64,000 nt of DNA, taken from contig JAKZJZ010000059.1 of assembly GCA_022702705.1 (NCBI GenBank), positions 1-64,000 of the forward strand, read 5' to 3'. A program made the translations under genes and the position numbers. The notes below the pieces were generated by a model, which saw nothing but the letters and a program-made list of their open reading frames with translations, did not search any database and had not been told where the DNA came from. Below, piece by piece: positions 36,741 through 48,771 of the stretch. The stretch is from Papilionanthe hookeriana x Papilionanthe teres (taxonomy: Eukaryota > Streptophyta > Magnoliopsida > Asparagales > Orchidaceae). The stretch's first letter is position 1; each line of letters starts with the position of its first letter.

Positions 36741-38330
36741 TCTATTTTCCCCTCTATACCTATCTTTCTCCTTTCCTCTCTCTAGCACTTTCTCCTTTAT
36801 GCTCTTTATCACACTCTCTTTCCCTCTCTATCTCTCTTTCTCTCACTTCATTTGTTCTCTACCTGTCTGCATGACTTTTCTATCACACTCTCTTTATCTA
36901 TTCGCCTTCTCTTTCCCTCCTATCCTTCATCTCTCTCTCACACACATTTTTTCTTGGATCTTTTAACTCGTTACCTATCACTCCTTTTCTACCATATCTC
37001 TTTCTTTCTCCATCTCTTCCCTTATAGATATATTCCTCTCTGTTGCACTCTTTCTCATCTCCCTCTCTATAACACTCTCCCTCCTCTTACACATCCTCTT
37101 GTTCTTTCTCACATTCTTTCTCTTTTATCCCTCTCTATTTCCCTTCCTTTCTCTCTCGAACTTTCTCTTTCACTCACTCTTTCTCTCTCTCTCGCTCTCT
37201 GTCTCTTTCTCTCTCTCCATTTTTTATTGTCTCTCTCATCCTTCCCTCTCTCTTTCTTTCTATCTCTTCACTCTCACACAATTGCACATTTTCTCTATCT
37301 ATCTCTGCTTGTCTCTCTCCCTCTCACTTTCCCTCGCTCACTTCATCGCTCTATATTGACCTTCCTCGATCCTTCACTTGTCTTTCTCTCCATATCTCTT
37401 ATACCCTCCTCCCTCCCCTATCCCTCCCTCTCTTGCACACTTTCTATCTCACTCACATTTTCTATCACTCTTACTCTTGCTCTCTCTCTCAGTCCTCTAT
37501 CTCCATCCCTCTCTCTTACTTGCCTTTTTCTTTCGAGTCTCTCCTCGCATTTCTCTTTATCTTCCTTTCTCGCTCTCTCGCATTGAGCCCTTTTCTCCTA
37601 TTATTTTCTCACTTTATATCTAATACCTCTTGCAATTGTACACTCTCTTTCTCTCATTATCCTTATCTCTTTGTCTCTCTCCCTTGCGCTCCCACTCAAT
37701 CTCTCACATATCTTCTCGCACTATCCCTTCTCTACTCTCTTATATTTCCATCGGCCCCATCACTAACTTCTGATCTCTCCTTCCAACTCTTAATCTCAAC
37801 CCTCTCTCTTCACCTCGACCTCCCCCTCTCTTTCTTGCTCACTCATTCTCTCCATCATTCCCTCTCTCACTCTCTTTCTCTCTTCTTCACTCTTCTCTCA
37901 CTCTGATAAACCTCACACTCTCTCCTTGCATTCCATTCCTTTCTAACATTCTCTTCTCTCTCTATCTCTTTCTATCCCCCCTCTTGCTCTCTACATGTCT
38001 ATCTCTCCCTCACTCACTCACTCCCTCCTCTATCTATCTCTCTCTCTGTTTCCCTCTTCATCTCTCTTTCTCTCTTTGACTCTCTCTAGCACTTTCTCCT
38101 TTTTGCTCTTTATCCCCCACTCTCCCACTCCTCCCTCTTTGTCTATCTTTCTCTCACTTTATGTTCTTTCTCTTCTACACATGTCTTTTCTATCTTACTC
38201 TCTTTCTCTACTACCCCTCTCTTTCCTCCATATCCTCCTCCTCTCTCTCCCTCACTCTCACATTCTCTCTTGCTTCTTCGCGCTCTCTTCATCTCTCTTT
38301 CTCTCTTTGACTCTCTCTATCTCTCTATCT
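36741..38330 (-). repeat. Gamma block, inverted, tandem copy 1
   Basis: It carries TTATAGATATAT at 37,022 and CTGATAAACCTC near 37,903, each repeated about 3.6 kb further on. It stops at the non-GA island just where the next gamma unit would start. No gene is seen. Confidence 0.82.
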
Positions 38331-38392
38331 TAAAGCTAGATCCTAGGCTAGAAGGAGAAAAGAATGACCTCAAAAATGAGGTCAACAGCCCT
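38331..38392. other. Non-GA island with hairpin at tandem-copy junction
   Basis: About 60 mixed bases separate the two 3.6-kb copies. They contain CTAG-CCTAGG-CTAG at 38,336-38,351. A perfect 8-bp inverted repeat TGACCTCA / TGAGGTCA with an AAAA loop lies at 38,365-38,384. It replaces the expected start of the next gamma unit (TTATAGATATAT expected near 38,373). It is not a recognisable transposon end or tRNA; filler DNA at a repair joint is my guess. Confidence 0.85.
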
Positions 38393-39150
38393 CCCTTCTT
38401 CCTTCCCTACCTCTCTCTCATATGTATTCTCTCTTTCTTTCACTCTGCTCTTTCTCTTAAAGTTCTCTCTCATTTCACTCACTCCTTATCTTTCTCCTCC
38501 ACTCTTGAATCACTCCTTACCTATTTTTCTCCTCTCTTCTCCTCTCATCTCTATTTCTAGCTGCCTCACCCTCACTCAATCTATCTCTAGCTCTCTCTCA
38601 GATCATTTCTATCTGCCTCCACATCTTAATCTCTCTTACTTCCTCATTCTTTCGAGCTCTTTCTCACATTCTTCTCACTTCTCTACCCCTCTCTCTCTTT
38701 CTCTCTCTACTTCTCTGTTGGACTTCCTATATCTCTCACTCACTCTTTCCATCCCTCTCTCTTGCTTCCTCCAGTGCTCTCTCTCAGCTTGCAACTCTCT
38801 CTCTTCAGCTCTCTCTTCTCTCTCTCTATTTCAATCTCTTTCTCACACCCTTCTCTCGCTTTCTCTCTCTACTTCTCTTGTACTCTCTCTTTATCCCTCA
38901 CTTTATCTTTCCATGCTTATGTCTCTCCTTTCTCTCAGACTCTCTCCCTTCCTCCCACTCTCTTTACTTCTCTCTCTATTTGTCTCACTCCCTCTCTCTT
39001 TTACCCTCTCTCTTACATTATCTCTTTTTCATCTTTCCATCTCTCTCCCTCTCTCACTCACACTTTATTTGCTCGCTCTATTTCTCTCCCTTTCTCTTAC
39101 ACACTCTCTCTTGTTGTTCCCACAATTTCTCACTCATAATCTCTTATCTT
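38393..39150 (-). repeat. Alpha block, inverted, tandem copy 2
   Basis: It is a copy of 34,795-35,540 (CTTACTTCCTCATTCTTTCG in both, 3.6 kb apart), slightly shortened near 38,850. No gene is seen. Confidence 0.83.
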
Positions 39151-39169
39151 CCTCTGTTCTACTCTCCTA

Positions 39170-40345
39170 TCTCTAGCTCTTAATCTCTCTTTCTCCCTCT
39201 TTCTCCCTTACGCCTCGATCCCGTTCTCCTTTTCTCCCAGTTTATTTCCATCTCTCTATCATTTGTTTTTCTCTTTATGTCTCCCTCCCATTCTCCCTTT
39301 TCTTTGCATCTTTCTTACTTCTACTTACAGTCGCTTCCATCTGTCCACCTCACTTTCTTCTACTCCCTCTCTCTTCCTCTCTCTCTTCTCTATCTCCCTC
39401 TCCCACTCTCTTACTTCCTCCCACGCTTTCTCTCCCACTCTCTCCATCTCTTCCTTTATTTTTTATATCTACCTCCATCCCTCTCCCTCTCTCTTCTCTT
39501 GCTTTCTCAATCTCTCACTCCTTCACACGCACTATCCCTATCACTCTTCCCTCTTGCTTTCTCTTCTCTCTTGCTCTCACTCCCGCCCTCCCTCTCTCTT
39601 ACACACACTCTCTCATACTCTATTTTATGTCTCAGTCTCTCTCTTCTCTCCATCTCTTATCTCCCTCTCTCCCACGTTCTATCCTTATCTCTATCATTCT
39701 CTATCTCTCTTCCTAACTTCTCTATGGTACACTCTCATTGTCTCTCTTTCCCTTCCACTCTCTGTTCTCTTTTTTTATCAAAATCTCAATATTTCTCTCA
39801 CTTAATCTTTATCGATTGTTCTCTTGATCTGTCCGTTCACACTCTCACTTTCCCTCTATAATTTTCTCTCTCGCAGTCTCTTCTCGTACTCCCTAATCTC
39901 TCTCTATTGCATATCACACTCGCTCTTCTCTCGTTCTCATGTCTCTTCTCTAAATCCCTCTTCACCTTCTCTCATTTTGTCTCTCTCTCCACCTCGCTCA
40001 CTCTCTCATGGCCTCTAATTCTCCACCCTCTATCCCACCTCTCCGATCTCCCTTCTCATTCACTCTTTATCTCTTCCCCTCTCTCTCTCCTCCTTTCGCT
40101 TTCCATCTTTCACTTGTCTCCTCTCCATATCTATCAATATGTCACTCTCTAACTCTCTCTCTCATCTCCCTCTCTTCTCTCTCATTTATCTTTTCTCTCA
40201 CACGCACTCTCTCTATCTCATTTATCTCTTTTCTTTTGTCTCACACTCTTTCTCTCCCACCCTCCATTTCTCTTTGTCTGCTCTCTCGCAATGTCTCTCT
40301 CCCTCCGTCACTCACTTACTCCCTCACACTAGCAATCTCTTTTCC
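39170..40345 (-). repeat. Beta block, inverted, tandem copy 2
   Basis: The CATGGCCTCTAATTCTCC marker is at about 40,007. Over roughly 200 bases from there I count one substitution and one 2-base indel against 36,405-36,600. No gene is seen. Confidence 0.85.
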
Positions 40346-43300
40346 CCTCTATACCTATCTTTCTCACTTTCACTCTCTCCAGCACTTTCTCCTTTATGCT
40401 CTTTATCCTGCACTCTCTTTCCCTCTCTATCTCTCTTTCTCTCACTTCATTGTTCTCTCTACATCTTGCATGACTTTTCTATCACACTCTCTTTATCTAT
40501 TCCCCTTCTCTTCCCTTCTTATCCTTCATCTCTCTCTCTCTCACGTTTTCTCTTGGATCTTTTAACTCTTTACCTATCCCTCCTTTTCTACCATATCTCT
40601 TTCTATCTCCATCTCTTCCCTTATAGATATATTCCTCTCTGTTGCACTCTTTCTCATCTCCCTCTCTATAACACTCTCCCTCCTCTTACACATCCTCTTG
40701 TGCTTTCTCACATTCTTTCTCTTTTGTCCCTCTCTATTTCCCTTCCTTTCTCTCTCAAACTTTCTCTTTCACTCACTCTTTCCACACCCTCTCTCTCACT
40801 CTCTTATCTCTTTCTCTCTCTCCTTTTTTTATTTATCTCTCTCATCCTTCCCTCTCTTTCTTTCTATCTCTTCACTCTCACACAATTGCATATTTTCTCT
40901 ATCTATCTCCACACTGTCTCTCTCCCTCTCACTTTCCCTCGCTCTCTTCATCGCTCTATATTGACCTTCCTCGATCCTTCACTTGTCTTTCTCTCTCCAT
41001 ATCTCTTATACCCTCCTCCCTCCCCTATCCCTCCCTCTCTTGCACACTTTCTATCTCACTCACATTTTCTATCACTCTTACTCTTGCTCTCTCTCTCAGT
41101 CCTGCTCTATCTCCATCCCTCTCTCTTACTTGCACTTTCTTTCAGTCTCTCCCTCCATTTCTCTATCTTCCTTTCTCACTCTCTCACATTGAGCCCTTCT
41201 CTCTATATTATTTTCTCTCACTTTATATCTAATACCTCTTGCAATTGTACCCCCACTCTCTGTCTCTCATTATCCTTATCTCTCTTTGTCTCTCTCCCTT
41301 GCGCTCCCACTCAATCTCTCACACATATCTTCTCGCGCTATCCCTTCTCTACTCTCTCTTATATTTCCCTCTATTTCTGTATCGCTAACTTACAATCTCT
41401 CCTTCCAACTCTTAATCTCAACCCTCTCTCTTCACCCTCGACCTCCCCCTCTCCTTCTTGCTCACTCATTCTCTCCATCGTTCCCTCTCTCACTCTCTTT
41501 CTCTCTCCTTCACTCTTCTCTCACTCTGATAAACCTCACACTCTCTTCTTTCACCTTTCTAACATTCTCTTCTCTCTCTATCTCTTTCTTTATCCCCCCT
41601 CTCGCTCTCTCTATGTCTTTCTATCTCTCCCTCACTCACTCACTCACTCCCTCACACTCTACTATCTCTCTCTGTTTCCCTCTTCATCTCTCTTTCTCTC
41701 TTTGACTCTCTCTAGCACTTTCTCCTTTTTGCTCTTTATCCCCCACTCTCCCACTCCTTCTCCCTCTTTGTCTATCTTTCTCTCACTTCATGTTCTTTCT
41801 CTTCTACTCATGTCTTTTCTATCTTACTCTCTTTCTCTCTCTTTCCCCCATATCCTCCTCCTCTCTCTCCCTCACTCTCACATTCTCTCTTGCTTCTTCG
41901 CGCTCTCTTCATCTCTCTTTCTCTCTTTGACTCTCTCTATCTCTCTCTCCTTCTATATCTACCTCCTTCCTTTATAGATATATCCCTCTCATTGCACCCT
42001 TTCCCACCTCCCTCTCTGTTACACACTCTCTCTCCTCTATCACTCTCGTGCATTCTATCTTACATTCTTTCTCTTTTGTCCCTCTTCGTCTCCCTTCCTC
42101 TCCATCTCACACCTTCGTTATCACTCACTCTTTCCACTCTCTCTGTCTCTTCTCTCTCTTAATCTCTCACCCATGCTTGTCTATCTCTCCTGTCCTTTCC
42201 TCTTGATTTTCTATCTATCTCCTCACTCTCACACAGAAGCACACTTTCTTTCTATCTCCTCACTCTCTCCCTCTCTCTTGTCCTCTCTCTCTCTATCGCT
42301 CTCTATTACTCTTCCTTGATGTTTCACTTTGTCTCTCTCTCTCTCTCTTATGCACACCCTCCCTCCTTTCCTCCCTCCCTCCATCAGCATCCCTCCCTCT
42401 CTCTCGCTCAATTTCTCTCTCTCTCATTCTCTCTCACTCTCACTTTTGCTCTCTCTTAGTCCTGCTCTATTTCCCTCCCTCTCTCTAACTTGCACTTTCT
42501 TTCAGTCTCTCCCTCCATCTCTCTCTATCTTCCTCTCTCACTCTCTCACCTGGAGCCCTTCTCTCTATATCTTTTTCTCTTAATTTTTATCCATTATCTC
42601 TAGCTATTGTACCCACTTTGCCAGTCTCTCATTCTCCTTTTATCTCTTTATATCTTTGTCTCTAACTCACTCATGCTCTCTCGATCAATCTCTCCCACAT
42701 CTTCTCTTGCTATCCCTTCTCTCTATCTATTATTTCACTCTATTCTTCTCTATTGATAACTCTTTCTCCCTCTCACTTATAATCACTCCTTCCCTTCCTC
42801 TCTCCTTCCAACTCTCTCTATATCTACCCTCTCTCTTTGTCCCTCAATCTCTGCCTTTCCTTTCTGCTCACTCACTCTCTCCCATCCTCCCTCTCTCACC
42901 TTCTTTCTCTCTCCCTCTCTTTTCTCTCACTCTGATTAACCTCAAACTCTGTCCTTTCATTCTCTTCCTTTCTCACTTTCTCTTCTATCTCTCACTATGT
43001 CTCTCTGTCCCTTCCTCGCTCCCTCACTCTCTCACACTCTATCTTTCTATCTATCTCTTTTCCTCTCTATACCTCACTTGTTCTCTTTCACTCTCTCTAC
43101 AACTTCCACATTTCTCTCTCTAACCCCCATATTCCCACTCTCTCTCCCTCTCTATCTCTCTTTCTATCACTTCATTGTTCTCTCTCATTTACTCATGTCT
43201 TTTATATCATACTCTATTCCTTTATTCCCCCTCTCTTTCCATCCTATCTTCCATCCCTGTCTCTCATGTTATCTCTTGCATCTTCTTACTCTCTACTATC

Positions 43301-46300
43301 TCTCCTTTTCTATCTCTATCTCTTTCTATCTCCACCTCCTTCCCTTATAGATATATCCCTCTCTGTTGCACTCTTTCTCACTTCCCGCTCTATTACACTC
43401 TCTCTCCTCTCTCTCAACCTCTTGCGCTTTCTCACATTCTTTCTCTTTTATCGCTCTCTGTCTCCCTTCCTATCTATCTAAAAATTTATGTTTCACTCAC
43501 TCTTTCCACTCTCTCTCTCTCTCTCACTCACTCTCTTATTTCTTTCTCTCTTTCCTTTTCTAGTTTATCTCTGTCGTCCTTGCCTCTCTTGCTTTCTATC
43601 TCCTCACTCTCACACAAATGCACACTTTTTCTATCTATCTCTTCATTGTCTTTCTCCCTCTCTCTTTCCCTCTCTCTTCAGCATTCTCTATTGCCTTTCC
43701 TTGATCCTTTACTTTGTCTCTCTCTATCTCTTTCATAACCTTCCTCCCGTCCTCCCTCCCTCCTTCCCCATCCCTTCCTCTCTCTCGCACACTTTCTATC
43801 TCACTCTCATCCTCTCTCACTCTCACTCTTACTCTCTCTCTCTCTATCAATGCTGCTCTATTTCCTCCCCTCACTTTTACGTGTGCTATCATCTAGTCTC
43901 TCCCTCCGTCTCTGTCTATCTTCTTCTCTCACTCTCTCATGTATATCCCTTCTCTTTATATCTTTTCTCTCACTTTATATCCTATATCTCTTTCTATTGT
44001 ACCCCTCTCTCAGTCTCTGATTCTCCTTATCTCTCTTAATAGCTCTGACTCTAACTCTCACATGCTCTCTCACTCACTCTCTCTCACATCTCTTCTCTTG
44101 CTATCCCTTCTCTCTCTCACTTATTATTCCCTCTATCATTCTCTACCGCTAACTCTTTCACCCTCTCTCTTACAATTTCTCCTTCCCTTCCTCTCTTCTG
44201 CCAACTCTCTCAATCTCTACCTTCTCTCTTCATCCCTCGATCTCTCCCTCTCCTTCCTGCTCACTCATTCTCTCATCCCTCCCTCTCTCACCCTCTTTCT
44301 CTCTCCCTCTCTCATCTCTCACTCTGATAAACCTCACTCTCTCCATTCTTTGCCTTCCTTTCTCACTTTCTCTTCTCTCTCTATCTCTTTCCTATCTCCC
44401 CCTCTCTCGCCATCGCTATGTCTCTTTATCTCTCCCTCACTCACTCCCTTACACTCTATCTATCTCTCTCTTTTTCCCTCTTCATCTTTCATTCTCTCTT
44501 TCACTCTCTCTAGCACTTTCTTCTTTTTGCTATTTATCCCCCACTCTCCCACTCCTTCTCCCTCTTTATTTATCTTTCTCTCACTTCATTGTTCTTTCTC
44601 TCCTACTCTCATGTCTTTTCTATCTTGCTCTTTCTCTACTCCCGCTCTCTTTCCCTCATATCCTTCTCTCTCACACACTCACTCACATTCTCTCTTGCAT
44701 CTTCGTACTCTCTACCTATCCCTCCTATTCTGTCTCTCTTTCTATATGCACCTCCTACCCTTATAGATATATCTCTTTTATTGCACCCTTTCTCACCTCC
44801 CTCTCTGTTACACACACACTCTCTCTCCTCTCTCACTCTCGTGCATACTATCTTTCATTCTATCTCTTTTTTCCCTCTCTATCTTCCTTCCTCTCCATCT
44901 CACACCTTCTCTATCACTCAGTCTTTCCATTCTCTCACTCTCTCTCTCTATCTCCTGCCTTTTCATGTCTATCTCTCCTGTCCTTCCCTCTCTTGTTTTT
45001 CTATCTATCTCCTCACTCTCACACAGACACACACTTTCTCTATCTATCTCCTCACTCTCTCCCTCTCTCTTTTCCTCCCTCTCTTTGTCGCTCGCTGTTG
45101 TCCTTCCTTGATCCTTCACTTTATCTCTCAATCTCACTTATGCACTCCCTCCTCCTTTCCTCCCTCCCGCTGTCTCACTTACTTTCTCTCTCATCTCATT
45201 CTCTCTCACTCTCACTCTTGCTCTCTCTCAATCCTGCTATATTTCCTTCCCTCTCTCTTACTTGCACTTTCTTGCAGTCTCTCCCTTCATCTCTCTTTAT
45301 CTTCCTCTCTCACTCTCTCACCTGGAGCCCTTCTCTCTATATCTTTTTCTCTCACTTTTCATCTAGTATCTCTTGCTGCTATTGTACCCTCTCTCTCAGT
45401 CTCATTCTTCTTTTCTCTCTTTATATCTTTGTTTCTAACTCAACCATGCTCTCTCGCTCAATCTCACGCATCTCTTCTCTTGCTATCCCTTCCATCTATA
45501 TTTTTTATTTCACTTTATCATGCTCTATTGCTAACTCTTTCTCCCTCTCTCTTATAATCACTCCTTCACTTCCTCTCTCCTTCCAACTCTCTCTCTTTGT
45601 TCCTCGATCTCTCCCTCTCATTCTTGCTCACTCTCTCTCTTCCTCCCTCTCTTACCTTCTCTCTCCCACTCTTTCTCTCACACTGATTAACCTCTCACTC
45701 TGTCCTTCATTCCCTTACTTTCTCAATTTCTCTTCTCTCTCTCAGTATGTCTCTCTCTCCCTCACTCACTCACTCACACCCTCACACTCTATTTTCCTAT
45801 CTATCTCTTTTCCATTCTATACCTCTCTTTCTCTCTTTCATTCTCTCCACAACTTTCTCCTTTTTGCTCTCCATCCCCCAATTTTCCAAACTCTCTCCCT
45901 CTTTATCTCTCTTTCTATCACTTCATTGTTTTCTCTCCTTCTCTCTTTTATATCATACTCTATTTCTATATCCCCCTCTCTTTCCCTCATATCCTCCATG
46001 TCTCTCTATCACGTTCTCTCTTGCATCTACTTACTCTCTACATATCTCTCCTTTTCTATCTCTATTTCTTTCTATCTCCACCTCCATCCCTTATAGATAT
46101 ATCCCTCGCTATTGCACTCTTTCTCACTTTCCACTCTGTTACACACTCTCTCTTTTCTCCAATCTCTTGCACTTTCTCACATCCTTTCTCTTTTGTCGCT
46201 CTTTGTGTCCCTTCCTATCTATCTCAAACTTTTTATTTCACTCACACTTTCCACTGTCTCTCTCGCATGCTCTTATCTCTTTATCTCTTTGATTTTCTTG

Positions 46301-47330
46301 TTTATCTCCTCACTCTAACACAAATGCACGCATTCTCTATCTATCTCCTCACTGTTTCTCTCCCTCATCGTTCCCTCTCTCTCTTTGTCATTCTCTATTG
46401 CCCTTCCTCTCTCTATCTTTCTTATAACCTTCCTCCTTCAACATCCTTTCCTCTCTCTCGCACACTTTCTACCTCACTCTCATTCTCTCTCACTCACACT
46501 CTCTCAATCCTACTCTATTTCTCACCCTCTCTTTTACTTGCACTATTTTTTAGTCTCTCCCTCCAACTCTCTCTATCTTCCTCTCTCACTCTCTCACAAT
46601 AGCCATTCTCTTTATTGCTATTGTACCCCCTCTCTCATTCTCATTCTCCTTTTCTCGCTTGATAACTCTGCCACTAACTCTCACATGCTCTCTCACACAC
46701 TCTCTCTCACATCTCTTCTCTCTCTCTTTATCCCTTCTCTCTTTCACTTATATTTCCCTCTATCATTCTCTACTGCTAACTCTTTCGCCCTCTCTCTTAC
46801 AATCTCTCCTTCCAACTCTCCCAATCTCTACCCTCTCCCTTCGTCCCTCGGTCTCTCCCTCTCCTTCTTTCTACTCATTCTCTCCATCCCTCCCTTTCTC
46901 ACCCTCTTTCTCTCTCTCTCTCTCTTCTCTCACTTTAATAAACCTCTCACTGTCTCTGTTCTTTCCCTTCCTTTCTCACTATCTCTTATCTCTCTCTTTT
47001 TCTCTATCTCCCCCTCACTCTCTTGTTATGTCTCTCTTTAACTCCCTCACTCAGTCACTCCCTCACACTCTATCTATCTATCTCTCTCATTTCCTTTCTA
47101 CATCTCTCTTTCACGCTTTCACTCTCTTTAGCACTTTCTACTTTTTGCTCATTATCCCCCAATCACCAGCTCTCTCTCCCTCTCTATCTCTTTTTCTCTC
47201 CATTCATTGTTCCCTCTCTTCCTTCTCTCATGACTTTTCTATCTTACACTCTTTCTCTATTCCCCCTCTCTTTCCCTCCTTTCCTCCATGTCTCTCTCTC
47301 ACATTCTCTCTCGCATCTTCTTGCTCTCTA
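40346..47330 (-). repeat. Gamma tandem array, five units of 1.33-1.42 kb
   Basis: TTATAGATATAT recurs at 40,621, 41,972, 43,345, 44,761 and 46,091, intervals of 1351, 1373, 1416 and 1330. The second marker CTGAT(T/A)AACCTC recurs in step at 41,525, 42,923, 44,322, 45,683 and (altered) 46,937. This is the clearest simple tandem part of the window. No gene is seen; the 612-codon frame here is compositional. Confidence 0.88.
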
Positions 47331-47367
47331 CCTATCTCTCATTTTCTATCTCCACGAATATTGTGCT

Positions 47368-47403
<36 letters not shown>

Positions 47404-48765
47404 ATTGTGCTTTCTCTCTTCTCTCAATATTGCTCCCTCCCTCCCTCTACCTCTCTCTCACTGCCTCAATCTTACTCTCTCTCATGCAATTTCAATCTCA
47501 CTCTCTATCTCTTCTCGCACTCTCTTCTTCATCTTGCTCTTCTCTCTTCCTAGCTTCATTTCTCTCTTTACTTTCTTTTATCTCTTTGTCTTCCATTCTT
47601 CTACATTCCTCATTCTCTTATGCTTTGTCCCCCTATCTCTTTCTCATGCTCTCTATTCTCTTCTTTTAATCTCTCCTCTCATTATATCTCTCTCCCACTT
47701 CTCTCTATCTAGCTATCCCAGTCATACTCTATCTCATTATCTTTCTATATATCTCCTCTTATTGTCTCTCCTTTTCTCTCTCTCTCTCAACATGTCTCTT
47801 CCTCTCTCTTGCGTTGTCCATCCCTTCATCTCTCACCCTCCCTCAGCCTCACTCTCTCTTCCTCTCAAAATCTCATTCTGACTTTGTATCTCTCTCCCAC
47901 ATTTCTCACTCTCACTTTTTCTTTCCCTCACTTCCTATCACTCTCTCCCTCTCATCCCTCACTCTCTCTATTTCTCACTCTCACTGTCTCTCACTTGCAC
48001 TTTTATATCTCTCTCTCTTCTCTATCACTCTTTTAACCCACTTATTCTTGCACTATATCTTAATATCTCTCATAATGCTATGATGCTCTCTCCTTTTTCT
48101 ATTTCTCTGTCTCGTTCTTACTCACTGAACCATTATGTCTCCCTCTCTCATTCCCTCTCCCTCTTGCTCGCGCACACACTCTCTATGACGCTTTTCCTCT
48201 TTTTTCTCTCTTTTTCACTCTCACCATCTCACTCTATTCTTTTCTCCTCCCTCTCTTGTGATCTCTCTCACTTTATCCCTCCTTGTCTTATTCTTTCTCT
48301 TTTACTATCTCTCATTCTCTCTTCATCTCACTCTATCTCCCCCTCCTCCCTTTCTGGCTCCATCTCTTACACTCTCGTTCATTATTTATCACTCATTCTC
48401 CATATCTCTCTTTCTTTTCCTTTTTTCTCTTTTTTAACCATCTTTGTCTCATCTCTCTTGCTCTGAATATCTCTCACAATCACTCTTATTCTATCTTCCT
48501 CTTGTTATCTCTATCTTGTTATCTTTCTCACTCCTTTTTATATCTCACTTTCTCCCCCTCTCTCTCCCTATAGTTCCCTCCCTCTCTCTGTCACTCACTC
48601 GATCACTCACTCTCCCTCCTTCTCTCTGCCTCTCTCTTTCTCTTCCCCTTATCTATCTCTCTCCTCTCTCTCTCACACACACACTCTCTCCATCATGCCG
48701 AATCTCACTCACTTTCTTTCAATTGTTATCTCTCTCTTGTTATCATACTCTTATCGCTCCATCGA
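47331..48765 (-). repeat. Delta block, pyrimidine arm, copy 2
   Basis: From about 47,630 it matches 17,937-19,080 directly. The first 300 bases hold the AATATTGTGC repeats around a (TC)15 tract. It ends at the conserved flip CATCGACTGAGATCAAG. No gene is seen. Confidence 0.85.
47357..47432. repeat. AATATTGTGC repeats flanking a (TC)15 tract
   Basis: AATATTGTGCTTT stands at 47,357 and 47,401, either side of 30 bases of pure TC, and AATATTG again at 47,426. The A/T-rich word breaks the pyrimidine rule and is rare in this window. Confidence 0.93.
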
Positions 48766-48771
48766 CTGAGA
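48762..48771. other. Polarity flip 10, delta type
   Basis: CATCGACTGAGATCAAGAG, one base different from flip 6. Confidence 0.96.

Larger units (their letters stand above)
33330..38130 (-). repeat. Inverted-repeat pair C (5-kb palindrome), right arm
   Basis: Block order alpha-beta-gamma on the pyrimidine strand, the exact mirror of the left arm. The spacer 31,881-33,329 holds the polarity flip at 32,270. The outer gamma part is shorter than in the left arm. Confidence 0.83.
34795..38330. repeat. 3.6-kb tandem duplication, copy 1
   Basis: Unit of alpha, beta and gamma repeated immediately as copy 2. Anchor offsets are 3,596-3,598 through the beta block and 3,620 at the end. Both borders carry short non-GA islands. 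Confidence 0.93.
38393..41950. repeat. 3.6-kb tandem duplication, copy 2
   Basis: Direct repeat of 34,795-38,330, nearly identical in places (one substitution and a 2-base indel in about 200 bases from 40,001). The alpha part is more diverged, mainly G in copy 1 against A in copy 2. Confidence 0.93.

Noticed and set aside
38331..38392. Island considered as a tRNA or MITE remnant
   Set aside because: No cloverleaf, no terminal inverted repeats at its ends and no target-site duplication seen; the 8-bp stem is internal and short.
40139..41977. 612-codon plus-strand frame over the beta and gamma blocks
   Set aside because: It spans two repeat families and part of the 3.6-kb duplication; compositional artefact.
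40621..47330. CRISPR-like regular spacing
   Set aside because: The units are about 1.4 kb, diverged along their length, and the DNA is plant nuclear; this is a tandem satellite.
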